A stretch of DNA of 64,000 nt, taken from contig NC_058341.1 in assembly GCF_905475395.1 (NCBI RefSeq), forward strand, positions 64,921,501 to 64,985,500, written 5' to 3'. The notes beneath the pieces were generated by a model. The model had not been told where the DNA came from, did not search any database, and saw nothing but the letters and a program-made list of their open reading frames with translations. Position 1 is the first letter of the stretch; each line of letters starts with the position of its first letter. A program made the translations under genes and the position numbers. This document shows positions 37,014-48,000 of this stretch, one piece after another. This DNA comes from Chrysoperla carnea (lineage: Eukaryota > Arthropoda > Insecta > Neuroptera > Chrysopidae).

Positions 37014-37420
37014 TATACCATGTATATAAGAAATATATCAAGGAATAGTATACTAAGTTTAGTCCTAAGTTTGTTATGCTTAAAAATATTGATGCTACGA
37101 ACATAATTTTGGTATAGTTGTCTATATAATCACCTAATTAATCCATTTCCGGTTGTCTGTCCATCCGTCCGCCAACACGATAACTCAAAAACGAAAAGAG
37201 ATATCATCTGAAATTTTTATAGCGTGCTCAGGACATAAAAAGTGAGTTTTGAGTTCGTAAATGAGCAACATAACTCAACTGGTTCATGGTTCCGCAGGAC
37301 CCATCTTGTAAACTGTAAGATTAAGTGTAAAAAATGTTCCCTATAAAAAAATAACAACTTTTGTTTGAAACATTTGTTCGTAAACATCTTTATTAAGCCG
37401 CGAGGGCGAAAATTAGGATA
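37014..37420 (+). repeat. Family A repeat, copy 12 (3' truncated)
   Basis: Starts ATACCATGTATATAAG and runs to GCCGCGAGGGCGAAAATTAG. A separate inverted tail (AAGTGAAAACAAACAAATGA) lies at about 36920. Confidence 0.7.
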
Positions 37421-38731
37421 GAATTAGCTTTAAGTTTTCATTCTCTACATGTATGTTCGTTTGTTTTAAGTTTTTTCCTCTCAATGGAAGAATTCATAAT
37501 GGCAGAAACTTTATTAGCCTGCAGCTCAAACGTTAGAACTAAAGCATACTCAGGGTGTGTTAAAACTATTAGCTCGTGATTTATTATCTTAACTTGTTAA
37601 ACTCTCCAAGTGTCCAAAAAATTAATAAAACAACATCATTTGAAAAATTTAGCTGTTGTAAAAATTCGATTATATAAAAATTAATTAAAATATTTTTCCT
37701 ACGAATAACAGTAATAATACATTTCATCTAATTACAATCTAATAATTTAGGAATCAAAAATTTCTTCCCTTTTGTCATTTGTTTTTGGCGATTGCAATAA
37801 ATAGAAAAATTCTTACGTTAATTTTTTATTAGTTAACTTGCTAAATGTTTATTATTTTTTTTAGCAAACACTTAAAATTGAAAATTAATCTTGGCACTAG
37901 TATAGCTTTTGTTTAACTAAATCAGCAAGGAACAATTCCATTTATACTCTTTGTAATTAAAGATAGAAAATTTATTATAATACTTCAATAATAAGATAAG
38001 GAAATCTTATCAGACCATCATGGATTTAGGAATATGTTTTTATTAACGTAAAATATAAAATATTTGTGAAAAGCATCAAAACAAATCATTTATTAAAAAA
38101 TAAATAAATCTGACAATCAAAGGCTATTTACTTTACGACATGTTTTTTTTGGAGTTAGTGTTTCATATTTGTTCACAATAAATCTTTCAACCAATTCGCT
38201 TTTGTTTTGGGTAGTATGTAAAAAAACTATAAGAGTAAAAAAAACTCAAAATAAATTTTAGCTTTATCAAGCAGCGCTGTTTTATTTTTTTCTTGAATAA
38301 TTTTTTTTTTATAACCTACCTGAAACAAAAGCGATTCATTTTTTGCAGAATGCGCATTTATAAAGCAACCGATATAGCAAATTAAAATTACGTTATTTGA
38401 TTATAAAGCTAAATCGTATTAAAATAACTTCTGTACAAAAATAATTTGAATAAATTTTTTTTTTTTTAAATTATTATTATAACATCCAGCGCGATGTTTG
38501 TGACGGCAAATCTGTGTGGCAATTATACATTTATAATGCTAAAAGGCATTATTATTTTTTAATTGCCTTAAAATACTTTAAAATCAGTAATTTTCAAATG
38601 CAATGAAGGAATACGCTAACTTCTAGTAAACGCAACTTCATTCCTATCTAATTTCGATAAAAAAAGAAATATTCAAAATTCAGCCATCCTGAAATATATT
38701 TTTTTTGGTCACGTTGCGTGACTACTTCTTG

Positions 38732-38834
38732 GTCATTCAAACTAAAATGGCACCAAACAAGAGAGAGTGTAGATTTGAGTGCACATATATATAAATCTAA
38801 GCTCTTTCTTGTTCGGTTTTAGTTTTGAACGACC
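38732..38834. other. ~103 bp hairpin, miRNA-like or MITE
   Basis: GGTCATTCAAACTAAAAT...GTAGATTT and AAATCTAAGCTCTTTCTTGT...TTTTGAACGACC pair into a ~45 bp stem with few mismatches and a ~16 nt loop. Length and loop could suit a precursor hairpin RNA, but a small MITE is equally possible. Confidence 0.4.
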
Positions 38835-38996
38835 TATACATAATAATAACCGTTCACAAAAACATTAAAAATTCAGAAAATTGCAAAATTTTGTTAAATT
38901 TGATGCTTATTCAATCTCAGGAACTAAAACAGATTTTATTTATTTAATAGATATAAGGATCAGATATGCCTCTTACTTTTCTCATTTTAGAGATTA

Positions 38997-39259
38997 CAGT
39001 AGACCGGTGGTAGTCCGGCCCTGTCTAATCCGGTCACCTCTTGTAATCCAACATAACTATAATGCTGATTACATGAATTCTTCGTGGCCGAATTTAGAAA
39101 AGTCGCATCACTTTGATATGTAATTTGTCGGATTACAAGGTATTCTTTTTTAAAAAGTTACAAGCTATGAGGGTTTGTGTTTGTGGCAGAACTCTATAGT
39201 TTAAAAAAATCGATAATTCGACCTTGCAAAAGGTTTATCGAATTACCGCAGGTCCACTG
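38997..39259. mobile_element. pogo-type MITE, divergent
   Basis: Ends CAGTAGACCGGTGG and GCAGGTCCACTG with TA on both sides; internal GTCTAATCCGGTCACC and TGTCGGATTACAAGG words are typical of pogo-type TIR regions. Confidence 0.7.
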
Positions 39260-40037
39260 TAATTTATTTTTTATTTGAATTTAGAAAATCTACTTTGATT
39301 CCAAGAATTAAAAAGGCATCGAAATTAATGTAAGAATATATACATGTAGGGTCGTATTATCATCATTTATTTTAAATTTATGTGCATGTATTAATCCGAG
39401 AAACTTGAAGATACTCTATTGTAGTTAATAAAACGATAAGAACTATTGACCCCTAATATCTCAAAAAATGTTTACAAAAAAATTTTGAGCTAATTTTTAT
39501 CAAAAAGTTAGAAACTAACTTCTGCCCAATTTTCAATCAATTTACGCGAAAGCCATTTCACATAAGAACTCGGGACCTTCTTTAAAAAAAAAAAAAAAAA
39601 ACAACAACAACAACAAGAACAACTTTACAAACTTGTTATTTTGTATTAATTCAAAGATTTTTTGAAAGTGGAGTTCTGTATCGACTTAATTATTTTGAAT
39701 ATATTTGAAAGTGTATATTTTGGATGAATATGACTCCAAACATAGTCGTATCTATATATAAGACTGTGACTACACCAAAAGGAACCTTTTTAAATAGCGG
39801 TGTAGTATGGTGTTTTTTTAGTGTTGATCATTTGAAGCCACCATTTGTATATTTAGGGTAATTTATAACTTGTCAAGTTGATTTGATATTCCATGATAAG
39901 ATACCAACATAAAAATACAAATGTGTCATACATGAAATATGATTACTTATGTCAGAAATAAAATGTTATTTTAATTAAGCAAATTATTCCATCTTTCTTA
40001 ACATTTATAAAATTTATTCAATCTCAACTTTTTGAAT

Positions 40038-40043
40038 ATGCCG
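40038..40043 (+). CDS. ARPC3: ARPC3 exon 1 coding part (Met-Pro)
   Basis: ATGCCG followed by donor gtaagc. The 5' UTR presumably lies directly upstream, but its start is not visible. Confidence 0.85.
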
Positions 40044-41754
40044 GTAAGCTCTTAATTCTAACGTTTATTATTGAGAATCAGTGATAATGAATGTTTAATA
40101 TATTGTAATATTAAATTTTTAAGGCGTATCATTCAGCGTTTGTCTTATCACCGGAAAGTATGGTTTGGGTTGGTGAAAAATCGTTAATTCCTTTTCGGAC
40201 CCAGTTTCGGGGTCCATTACCAACAAACTATACAGCTGCAGATATGGATATCATTGACGAAGCTTTATATTATTTTAAAGCTAATGTTTTTTTTAGAACT
40301 TATGAAGTTAAAGTATGTTTTTAATAAATTTAAATATTTAAAATCAAAACATTTTGTTATCAATAATGCAATTGATTTTTAGAATGAAGCCGATCGAGTT
40401 TTGATTTACGTTACATTGTACATTACTGAATGTCTAAAACGGTTACAAAAATGTGCAACTAAACAACAAGGGATCAATGAAATGTATACATTAGCAATTA
40501 GTAAATTTTCAATACCAGGAGAACCTGGATTTCCTTTAAATGCTGTATATCCAAAACCCACATCACCAACTGATGCTGGTAAATTTTTATTTTTAAATAT
40601 TACAAAGAAAACTAGAACTGTATGAGTTTTAGTTCGAGAACTGGTGAACAAATTGGAGTACATTCTTGAGGCACTGCGGAAAATTTTTTAATTACATTTG
40701 AAGGACCCCTAAATAAGATAGTCGAAGTCTGGCTGAAGGATAGCGGTACTCTACCAACCTCTTTATTAAAAAAATGTTTTTGAGGCATTTTGAAATTTTT
40801 ATATCCTTAAGTTAGTTATTTTAGGAATTAAAAAAATCAAATGTCCAACCAATCAGTCGGGTCTAAATGTTGTTCCACGCTGTTGCAAAATCCCAAAGTG
40901 AAGCTGATTGACTTAGTTACTCATAGAAATATACAAATTCTTAAGTACTTCTAGATATTGACGCGAAATCACTTGAAACCTCCTTGAAAAAACGAAAAAC
41001 TTCAACTTCTTTATTGCAACCCTACGGAAAATTAAAAAAAAACACCCCTCAAATATTACTTTTTTCTGTTCTATGCATGCTAGAAAGATGGGCGTTTTCA
41101 TCAGTTGACCCCTAATAAAGTTAAAATAATAGAAAAAAATACTTTGAAAAATTTTATATACCACATCGTAGCTTTCGGAAAATCGAAAAAAACACCCCTA
41201 AAAATTACGTTTTTCTATTGTGTAGATGCTAGAAGGATGGGATTTTCACCAATCGACTCGGAATAAAAAGTCAAATTTACAGAATTGTTCTAAAAATTGT
41301 ATTACTCACATCGCAACTCTCCGGAAAATCGGAAATACCCTCCAAAATTAGGTTTTTCAGTTTTATACATGAAAATTATCCTCCCACCAAATTTAGAACT
41401 GAAAATTTAATTTGGGGGTATTTCCGGTTGTTTGCGATTTGAGAAATACAATTTTTAGAACTATTCTGTTAATTTGACTTTATTCCGAGTCGTTTAGTGA
41501 AAATCCCATCCTTTACACGTTATGAAATTATTAAACTGGTACCTATAATGGTTGTGAAAATGAAATAATGAAAGATATATTCTTTTTTTTTTTTAGATTT
41601 ATTACGACAATATTTACAACAACTTAGACAAGAAACCGGTGTTCGTGTTGTAGAAAAAGTGTTTGCTACTGAAGATGGTAAACCTAGTAAATGGTGGCTT
41701 TGTTTTGCCAAAAAGAAGTTTATGGATAAATCACTTTCTGGCCCTGGCCAATAA
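40038..41754 (+). CDS. ARPC3: Actin-related protein 2/3 complex subunit 3 (p21-Arc), complete
   Basis: Four exons, 40038-40043, 40124-40312, 40383-40578 and 41597-41754, give 549 bp (182 aa; the human protein is 178). The subunit belongs to the seven-protein Arp2/3 complex, which nucleates branched actin filaments in the cytoplasm. The first coding exon holds only Met-Pro, joined to AYHSAF, as in other ARPC3 proteins. Family motifs are [14 protein letters not shown]-like ([15 protein letters not shown]), [42 protein letters not shown] and [14 protein letters not shown], ending SLSGPGQ. Phases are 0, 0, 1 and all splice sites are GT-AG. Intron 3 (about 1 kb) holds a repeat element. It is the only plus-strand gene in the window and has no close neighbours. 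Confidence 0.96.
40124..40312 (+). CDS. ARPC3: ARPC3 exon 2
   Basis: 63 codons from [10 protein letters not shown] to RTYEVK. Acceptor tttaag, donor AAA|gtatgt. Confidence 0.95.
40383..40578 (+). CDS. ARPC3: ARPC3 exon 3
   Basis: [19 protein letters not shown] through [20 protein letters not shown]. Ends with one base of an Asp codon before gtaaat. Confidence 0.95.
40930..41520. repeat. Foldback-like repeat of ~150 bp units in ARPC3 intron 3
   Basis: GGAAAAT(T/C)...AACACCCCT(C/A)AAA blocks recur at about 41030, 41180 and 41325, and an inverted block (TTTGGGGGTATTTCCGG, AGTGAAAATCCCATCC) follows. Similar design to 15803-16670 but different sequence. Confidence 0.6.
41597..41754 (+). CDS. ARPC3: ARPC3 exon 4, last exon
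   Basis: Acceptor ttttag after a T-run; [20 protein letters not shown] to KSLSGPGQ and TAA at 41752-41754. Confidence 0.95.
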
Positions 41755-43230
41755 GTTATTATATTAAATTTTATATTATATTACTATGAATCGTAAATGT
41801 TTTATTTAATTTTTTTTTATCGTTTGAGTAAATATAATTGAATCCCCTCTCTATTCTAATTATTTTCAATTTAAATTCATTCAATCATTGTAATTTTTGA
41901 AATTCTTTTATCTTATGTTTAAAATATATTATTTTCATTTATTTCAATTTTATACAGACTAGATGTTCTTTTCATTTATTTCAATTTGTAATCACTAGCT
42001 CGACCCTTTTGGAATTTCGCTCTTGTAGGTACAGTAGCCCGTGGCTTAAAACAACAATAGGCCGATAGAATTACGGATTGTACGTGTTGTTAGTTACAGG
42101 TCAGAAGTGGTTTTAATCTATGGAGGGAGGTACTCACATAATGGACCTGCCGAGTCCGCTTGCCCGGAACCCGGGGACTGGAGTTATTAAGCAAATGCGG
42201 CCAAATAATTTTTTTTGTTTTCTTTTACACGGTGTAACTCGTAAATAGTGCACTTTAGGATACTGATGCTGTGGAACTTTTTGTTCCATAGATGTTTTTC
42301 TAGAACTTTTTGTTGCAAATTTTTGCGAAAAAATGCCGAGAAAACGCTATTTTTTAAATGAATTTATTTGTTTGCAAATAATTGTTTAAAAACAAATTTA
42401 CTCCTATATCTCATAGCTGATACCTTAAAGAACAAAATTAGATTTGAAACGTTTCATTTGATATAATAGTTTTTGCACAATTCCATTTTGAACTAGATCT
42501 GAAAAAAAGTGATCGACTTTGAGCAGGCGGCAAGGCTTGAGTTTATATCCGATCACAATCTCAATGACGGGAATCGAAAGAAAAAAATGTCAATTTTATT
42601 TAGCAATTATGTTGACTATATCCATATTCAATATTAACTACAGTTACAGCGGTTTAAAAAATGGCGAAAATTCTTTTGTTGCAAAATTAATTTTCTCAAC
42701 TAATTTTCAACTTAACGAGATGTGGTTTTAAAATTTGCTTCGGAAAAAATACGGACTGTATTATCTTTGTGGTTGAGCAGTATTTGTTTCGTCCTCTGAT
42801 TGCGAAATTTGTGAAAGAGCAATTAATTCTCCAGTACCTACCCTTATCAAATGCAAGCTCTGACTGGACAGATGCAATAAATATCGTGGTAACTTAAAAC
42901 ATCTTGGTGAAGCAGTATATCAACTTCTGAAAAAAACCGAAGAAGTTTTCACTACTTAGCTATAGAAAAAAATTATTGCATCTGCAAAATGTTCATAAGC
43001 TTTTAACAAGAAGTATTCAGGAAGCTGTTAAACACTCACTTATCTTTCCTGAATGCCACAAAATACGCGGTAAAGTTTTGGAGAAATTCTATTAAAGATA
43101 TAATGGTGCAACCGAGTACCAAATTTTTGTTGTTTTTAGTTCTCGCAGTCCATATATGCGTAAGTACTTCAACAAAGATTGTTCGAAAATAATTGTTTAG
43201 ATTTTTGCAATAATATTACAACAAACTGTT
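41755..43230. other. Intergenic, downstream of ARPC3
   Basis: AT-rich; no exon, RNA or repeat that I can name. Confidence 0.5.
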
Positions 43231-43784
43231 TATACCATGTATATATGAAATATACATAGTATATTAAATTTAGTCCCAAGTTTGTAACGCTTAAAAATAA
43301 TGATGCTAGGAAAAAAATTTTGTCATAGGTGTTCACTAAATCACCTAATTAGTCCATTTCCGGTTGTCCGTCCGTCCATCTGTGGACACGATAACTCAAA
43401 AACGAAAAAAGATATCGAGCTGAAATTTTTACAGCGTACTCAGGACGTAAAAAGTGAGGTCAAGTTCGTTAATGAGCATCATAGGTCATTTGGGTCTTGG
43501 GTCCGTAGGACCCATCTTGTAAACCGTTAGAGATAGAACAAAAGTTTAAATGTAAAAATGTTCCTTATCAAAAATTAAGCAACTTTTGTTTGAAACATTT
43601 TTTCGTAAACATCACTGTTTACCCGTGAAGGCGCTAATTAGGCGGAAATTTTATAATATGTACTATACTTGATTATCAGTTATGTATGTGTCACATGTTT
43701 GTATGTGTAATGTGATAAAGAAATCAACACTGGCTATGCATGGTTTTTCAACAATTAACTCAGTCAATTGTTTGTTTTCACTTG
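43231..43784 (+). repeat. Family A repeat, copy 13 (young subfamily)
   Basis: Full-length; very similar to 24138-24687, with GATGCTAGGAAAAAAATTTT and ATACTTGATTATCAGTTATG. Confidence 0.8.
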
Positions 43785-44745
43785 TTTATAAATTATAATG
43801 AATTTTTCCATAAAATCCCAGTTTTCGAAATAACCCTGATCTTATTGAGTCCCGATTATCGAGATTGCTGTCGTATTTGTTGCTATCATATTTGCCGCTC
43901 CGTTTGCAGCTCCCCCCCCCCTGGAACGGGTACTGTTGGATTTATGTTTAGCCTAAGGCGGCACAATTTTAGAGGTAGCAAAAATATATTGAATAATCTA
44001 ATGATTGAATTTACTTTTTAATTTACCGTAAAGTTAATTTTTTAGTAGATCAATAGGCTTTTATCAATATTAGTCTTGATCGATAAATACCATAGATTAT
44101 TTAAAAATAAAATTATGATGAATTGAAAAATTTTGAGAAATTTTTGAACGATTATAAAGATATAATCGTTACGCAAACCAAAGCCAAGAAGACGAAAGTG
44201 ATTCTAGAAATGATTATTTAAATAAAATGTTAATTAATTATTTTTGAAAAATTATATTCAAGTTTATAATTTATAATTGAAATTATATTTAATTTAATAA
44301 AATTTTATCTTTAAAAATTAAAAAATATTTGAAAATTAGATTTTTAATTTCAATAATCACTTTTTTAGGGACTGATAATAGAATTGCATTTTTTTTAGGG
44401 TATTATGGGAGAGGTATCTTACGAATTTTTAGAATACCCCAAACACCCATCCAAAAATATCTACCAGTTCTCTTACTATTTCTACTAAACCTAAACCACC
44501 GTTTTAGAAAAAATAAAACGCGAGATGGTGCAAATTAGGACAAAACTTCGGTATCCATTTTCTCCAAAACTATAAAAGATAGAGAGTTGAAAATTTGCAG
44601 GTAGCTTCAACTAGTGATCTTGTGAAACATTTTCGAAAAAGAAACAAATTCTAGAAAATACTCAAGCATCGATATTCAGCACTTTCTATACAGGGTATTT
44701 CTACAGTTAACTCAGTAATTTTTTTTTTCATTTGTTTTATAAAAA

Positions 44746-44751
44746 TTTATT
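44746..44751 (-). terminator. Candidate poly(A) signal of the zinc-finger gene
   Basis: AATAAA on the minus strand about 60 bp after the stop codon. Position and sequence fit, but AATAAA is frequent by chance in this AT-rich DNA. Confidence 0.4.
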
Positions 44752-44809
44752 TATCAAAAAATACTTATATTTAATATTTTTAAATTAATTATAAAAAACT
44801 GATCAGAGA

Positions 44810-45016
44810 TTAAGTTGATTGGGTTTGATTCAAACGACAACGATGAACATTCTTCTTGTGGCGGCGTAGTTTTTGACTATCCATAAAACTTTTGGTACAT
44901 CCATTCACATCACACGCATATGGACGTTCTCCAGTATGTGAGCGCATGTGTATCGTTAAATGATGCTTTTCCACAAACGATTTGTAACAAATATTACAAA
45001 AGTGAGATCGAATATC
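44810..45016 (-). CDS. ZAD zinc-finger gene exon 4 (fingers 6-7, stop)
   Basis: Acceptor tttcag, DIRSHFCNICYKSF, MRSHTGERPYACDVNGC and RRHKKNVH, then QTQST and TAA at 44810-44812. Confidence 0.92.
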   Translation of the reverse strand, partial: DIRSHFCNICYKSFVEKHHLTIHMRSHTGERPYACDVNGCTKSFMDSQKLRRHKKNVHRCRLNQTQST

Positions 45017-48000
45017 CTGAAAAAAACAAATTCAAATTTTATTTTTTACCTTAGGTATTTATTGGCTATAATATATAGACACGTTGACCGAAACTCAACG
45101 GGGATGATTGGCGGGTTTGTTATAAATTGTAGAGGTGGGGGTGTGCTAGAAAACGATTTCTGAGGTGTTGTAAATCTAGCTACAGAGTTTAAAAATCGAT
45201 ATACATTGACGTGTCGAGGAATGTTGATATATAGTGTGTCGTAATTAAGATGAAGATCCCCTTATATTTTCGTTATTTATAAAAATATCGATTTGGGGTC
45301 ACATTTTTTAAGATATTTAACCGAAATCCGAACTTAAAACTCAGTCTACTACAAATTGAGATGCTTAGAGTTATCGAAAAAAGTTATTAGAGAAAATTGC
45401 TAAGAATATTTTTTATACTCATATACCGATTTTCATGACAAAATTCCCATTTTTAAATTTTTCATTATTTTGGTCTTTATACTCAAAATTATTGAAGTTT
45501 TTTAAAATATTTGAATATCATCAATTTGTCCAGTTTTACATTCCATAGCACACTAGTTATAAAAGTTTATTATTTTATTTTAGTTAGATCGTTTTCGCGA
45601 AATGATAAACCTTGAAATTTTGGTACTTGTCAGTTTTTTCCCCATTACTCTGAAACTGTGTATTTTATCGAAGAAATCATCTTGTACTAATTAAAGAAGA
45701 CAATACCTCTTTTGTGTTACTCTTTGACTTACGCAAGCTGGATGAATTTCGATTTTTACATTCAAATTTTTAGCTAACTGTAAAATTAACGTGAAAACGA
45801 GAAAATTCAATTTTCCAAACTAAATATCCTATTTACTTTTACCCATTTCTACAATACATGTTAATTTTTGCGACGAACGCAACATTGTCAAAAATCCAAA
45901 AAATCAGAAAATTTTCTTCCTTTGTTCAGCTTTTGGAAATTTTAGCCTTGAAGGACTAATTTTTCGAATATAAATAAATGTGCCTTATTTTTTTCCAAGT
46001 AGATTAAATTTCTTACAATTTCGGTCCAAATATCGAAGAGTTTTCAAAATCCAGCTGTTCAAAATTAAGCTATTTTAACTTTTAAATTTTAGGCTAAAAT
46101 TTTTTATTTATTTATATTAAGCTAATGAAAATACTTCCGTGCCACTAGCTAACCCATCCATGGTACCATTGAAGGTACAATGAGTTAATGGAATGGTTCA
46201 CGAGGCTTCAGTGCATCGTAAAATTAACCTTACAAGAAAACTAGGCACTATAGTTTCTATAGTAAGATTCTCCGCAATTTATAGAATGTTTAAGCCTGAT
46301 TCCTCGATCCTGGGAATCAGCCAAATACGAATCGGAGTATGAAATCGCTCATGTTCGATAAAGTGCATTCCTACTTACGAGATGTTTACAAAATATATGA
46401 CGCCTTGACCATGATTTAGTACAGTGTATAGTTCCACGTGGGCAAAGCCGTGGAGCAAACATTAGCCAATTAATAAGCCTATAAAATGTTAGTTTGTTCG
46501 CTCACGAAAATTACAAAAGTAAGTAAATGTGTGTTTGTATATAAAAGAGAGAAAATATTGTAGTATACAGTGGCGTAACTACTGTCAACGCCTCCCCCCC
46601 CTAACAATTTTACTACATGGAAAAAAATGAATATTCTTTAGTGCTGAAACTTATTTATTCATACGTTGCATAGTTTGTCGATTTTTGTACATTGAAAAGG
46701 CGTTATAAATTAATGATTACTAAAATGCTTCTTGCGAACTTTTATATTCGCAAATACATTCAACATTGATAAGATTGGAAACGTCTAGATTTCTTGCTTC
46801 TTCTTTTTCAAAAGAAATAATGGCCAAAAAACTTAACCTTTCTTATACATAATAAATGCAAAAATATGAAATATTATAATTTAAAATCGAATTGTGCTTT
46901 TCAAAGTACCCCTATAGAGCCCCAGGGACCGTGTTCCGTGAAACACGGTGAACACTTTTTGTATAATATACATAAAAAGAGTCGAAAAATTAACAATTAA
47001 TCTATAATAATTCACATAAATAAAAAATTCGAACTATTATTGCACAATTATGTATAGTTCTTTTTTTTTTTTTTTTTTTTTTTTGTAAACAAAAAATGTA
47101 TCTAGCAATTAAACAATTCAAATACTTGTGAAAAATTTAGCAAACTACATTAAATATATAAAATTTGGGGATGGGTAATTTCGTAAACTATTAATACAAT
47201 CGATGCGATAAAATTATAACGCGGATTACTTTAATATAAATCAAAAGATACAGATTGTGTGTATTAATGTTTTTATTGCTATTATTATTATAAGAAAACT
47301 TGCCACGGCATAAAACTGTCACTAGGTCTCATGATAAAATATGGAAAAATTTTTGCAAAAAAAAAAGTGTAATACTTACAAAATGATATTTTTTATGTTT
47401 CAAAAGTTCGCGTCGTGTATAGAACTCTGATGAACACATCTCGCATTTAAAATCCTTTTTACCAATGTGAACTAATTCGTGTCGTTTCAGAGTACAACTT
47501 GTTAAAAATCCTTTACCACATTGTGTGCAATAATAACGATGACCCTCGTGATGTAATTTAATGTGGGTTCGTAAATTAGCCGCTTGTACAAACCCTATAT
47601 TGCATTTCGTGCATTCATATGGTCTTGTAGCGGCATGTATACGTTCATGCACTTTTAAACCACTATGTTCTCCAAAATGTTTACCTACAACAACAACCAA
47701 CAACGTAACGTAAAGCTAACATATCTTTATTTAATTGAATTAAGGTATTTCCAGCATGGTATTTGCAGTTTCTATGTTAAAGCAATGGTACAATTTTTTT
47801 TTCGACAGAATTTAACGAAAAATTAAATTTAAGAATTTAATAATGCTTACTATTAATTCCCAAAGTTTCAGAAATTTTGACCGTTTAAAATGGGAAATAA
47901 TTATGCCAACGTCCCAATTTCGATCAATTTACGTCAAAATTAATATCTCGAAAGTGAAAATTAATTTCTAAATTTTTTTTTTAGAATTTTATTGTATAAA

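Larger units (their letters stand above)
19256..40037. other. Gene-poor intergenic region of about 20.8 kb
   Basis: I recognise no coding exon between ACOX3 and ARPC3. The region is a patchwork of repeats listed separately, with family A most frequent. Stretches in which I see nothing assignable include 25740-26335, 27250-28139, 34985-35770 and 37420-38730. Confidence 0.6.

Noticed and set aside
43300-43530. 76-codon reading frame on the plus strand
   Set aside because: Entirely inside a family A copy; homologous copies have stops, so it is not a gene.
46569-46960. hAT-like end CAGTGGCGTAACTA with a possible element
   Set aside because: No matching inverted end or 8 bp duplication was found; kept only as a note.
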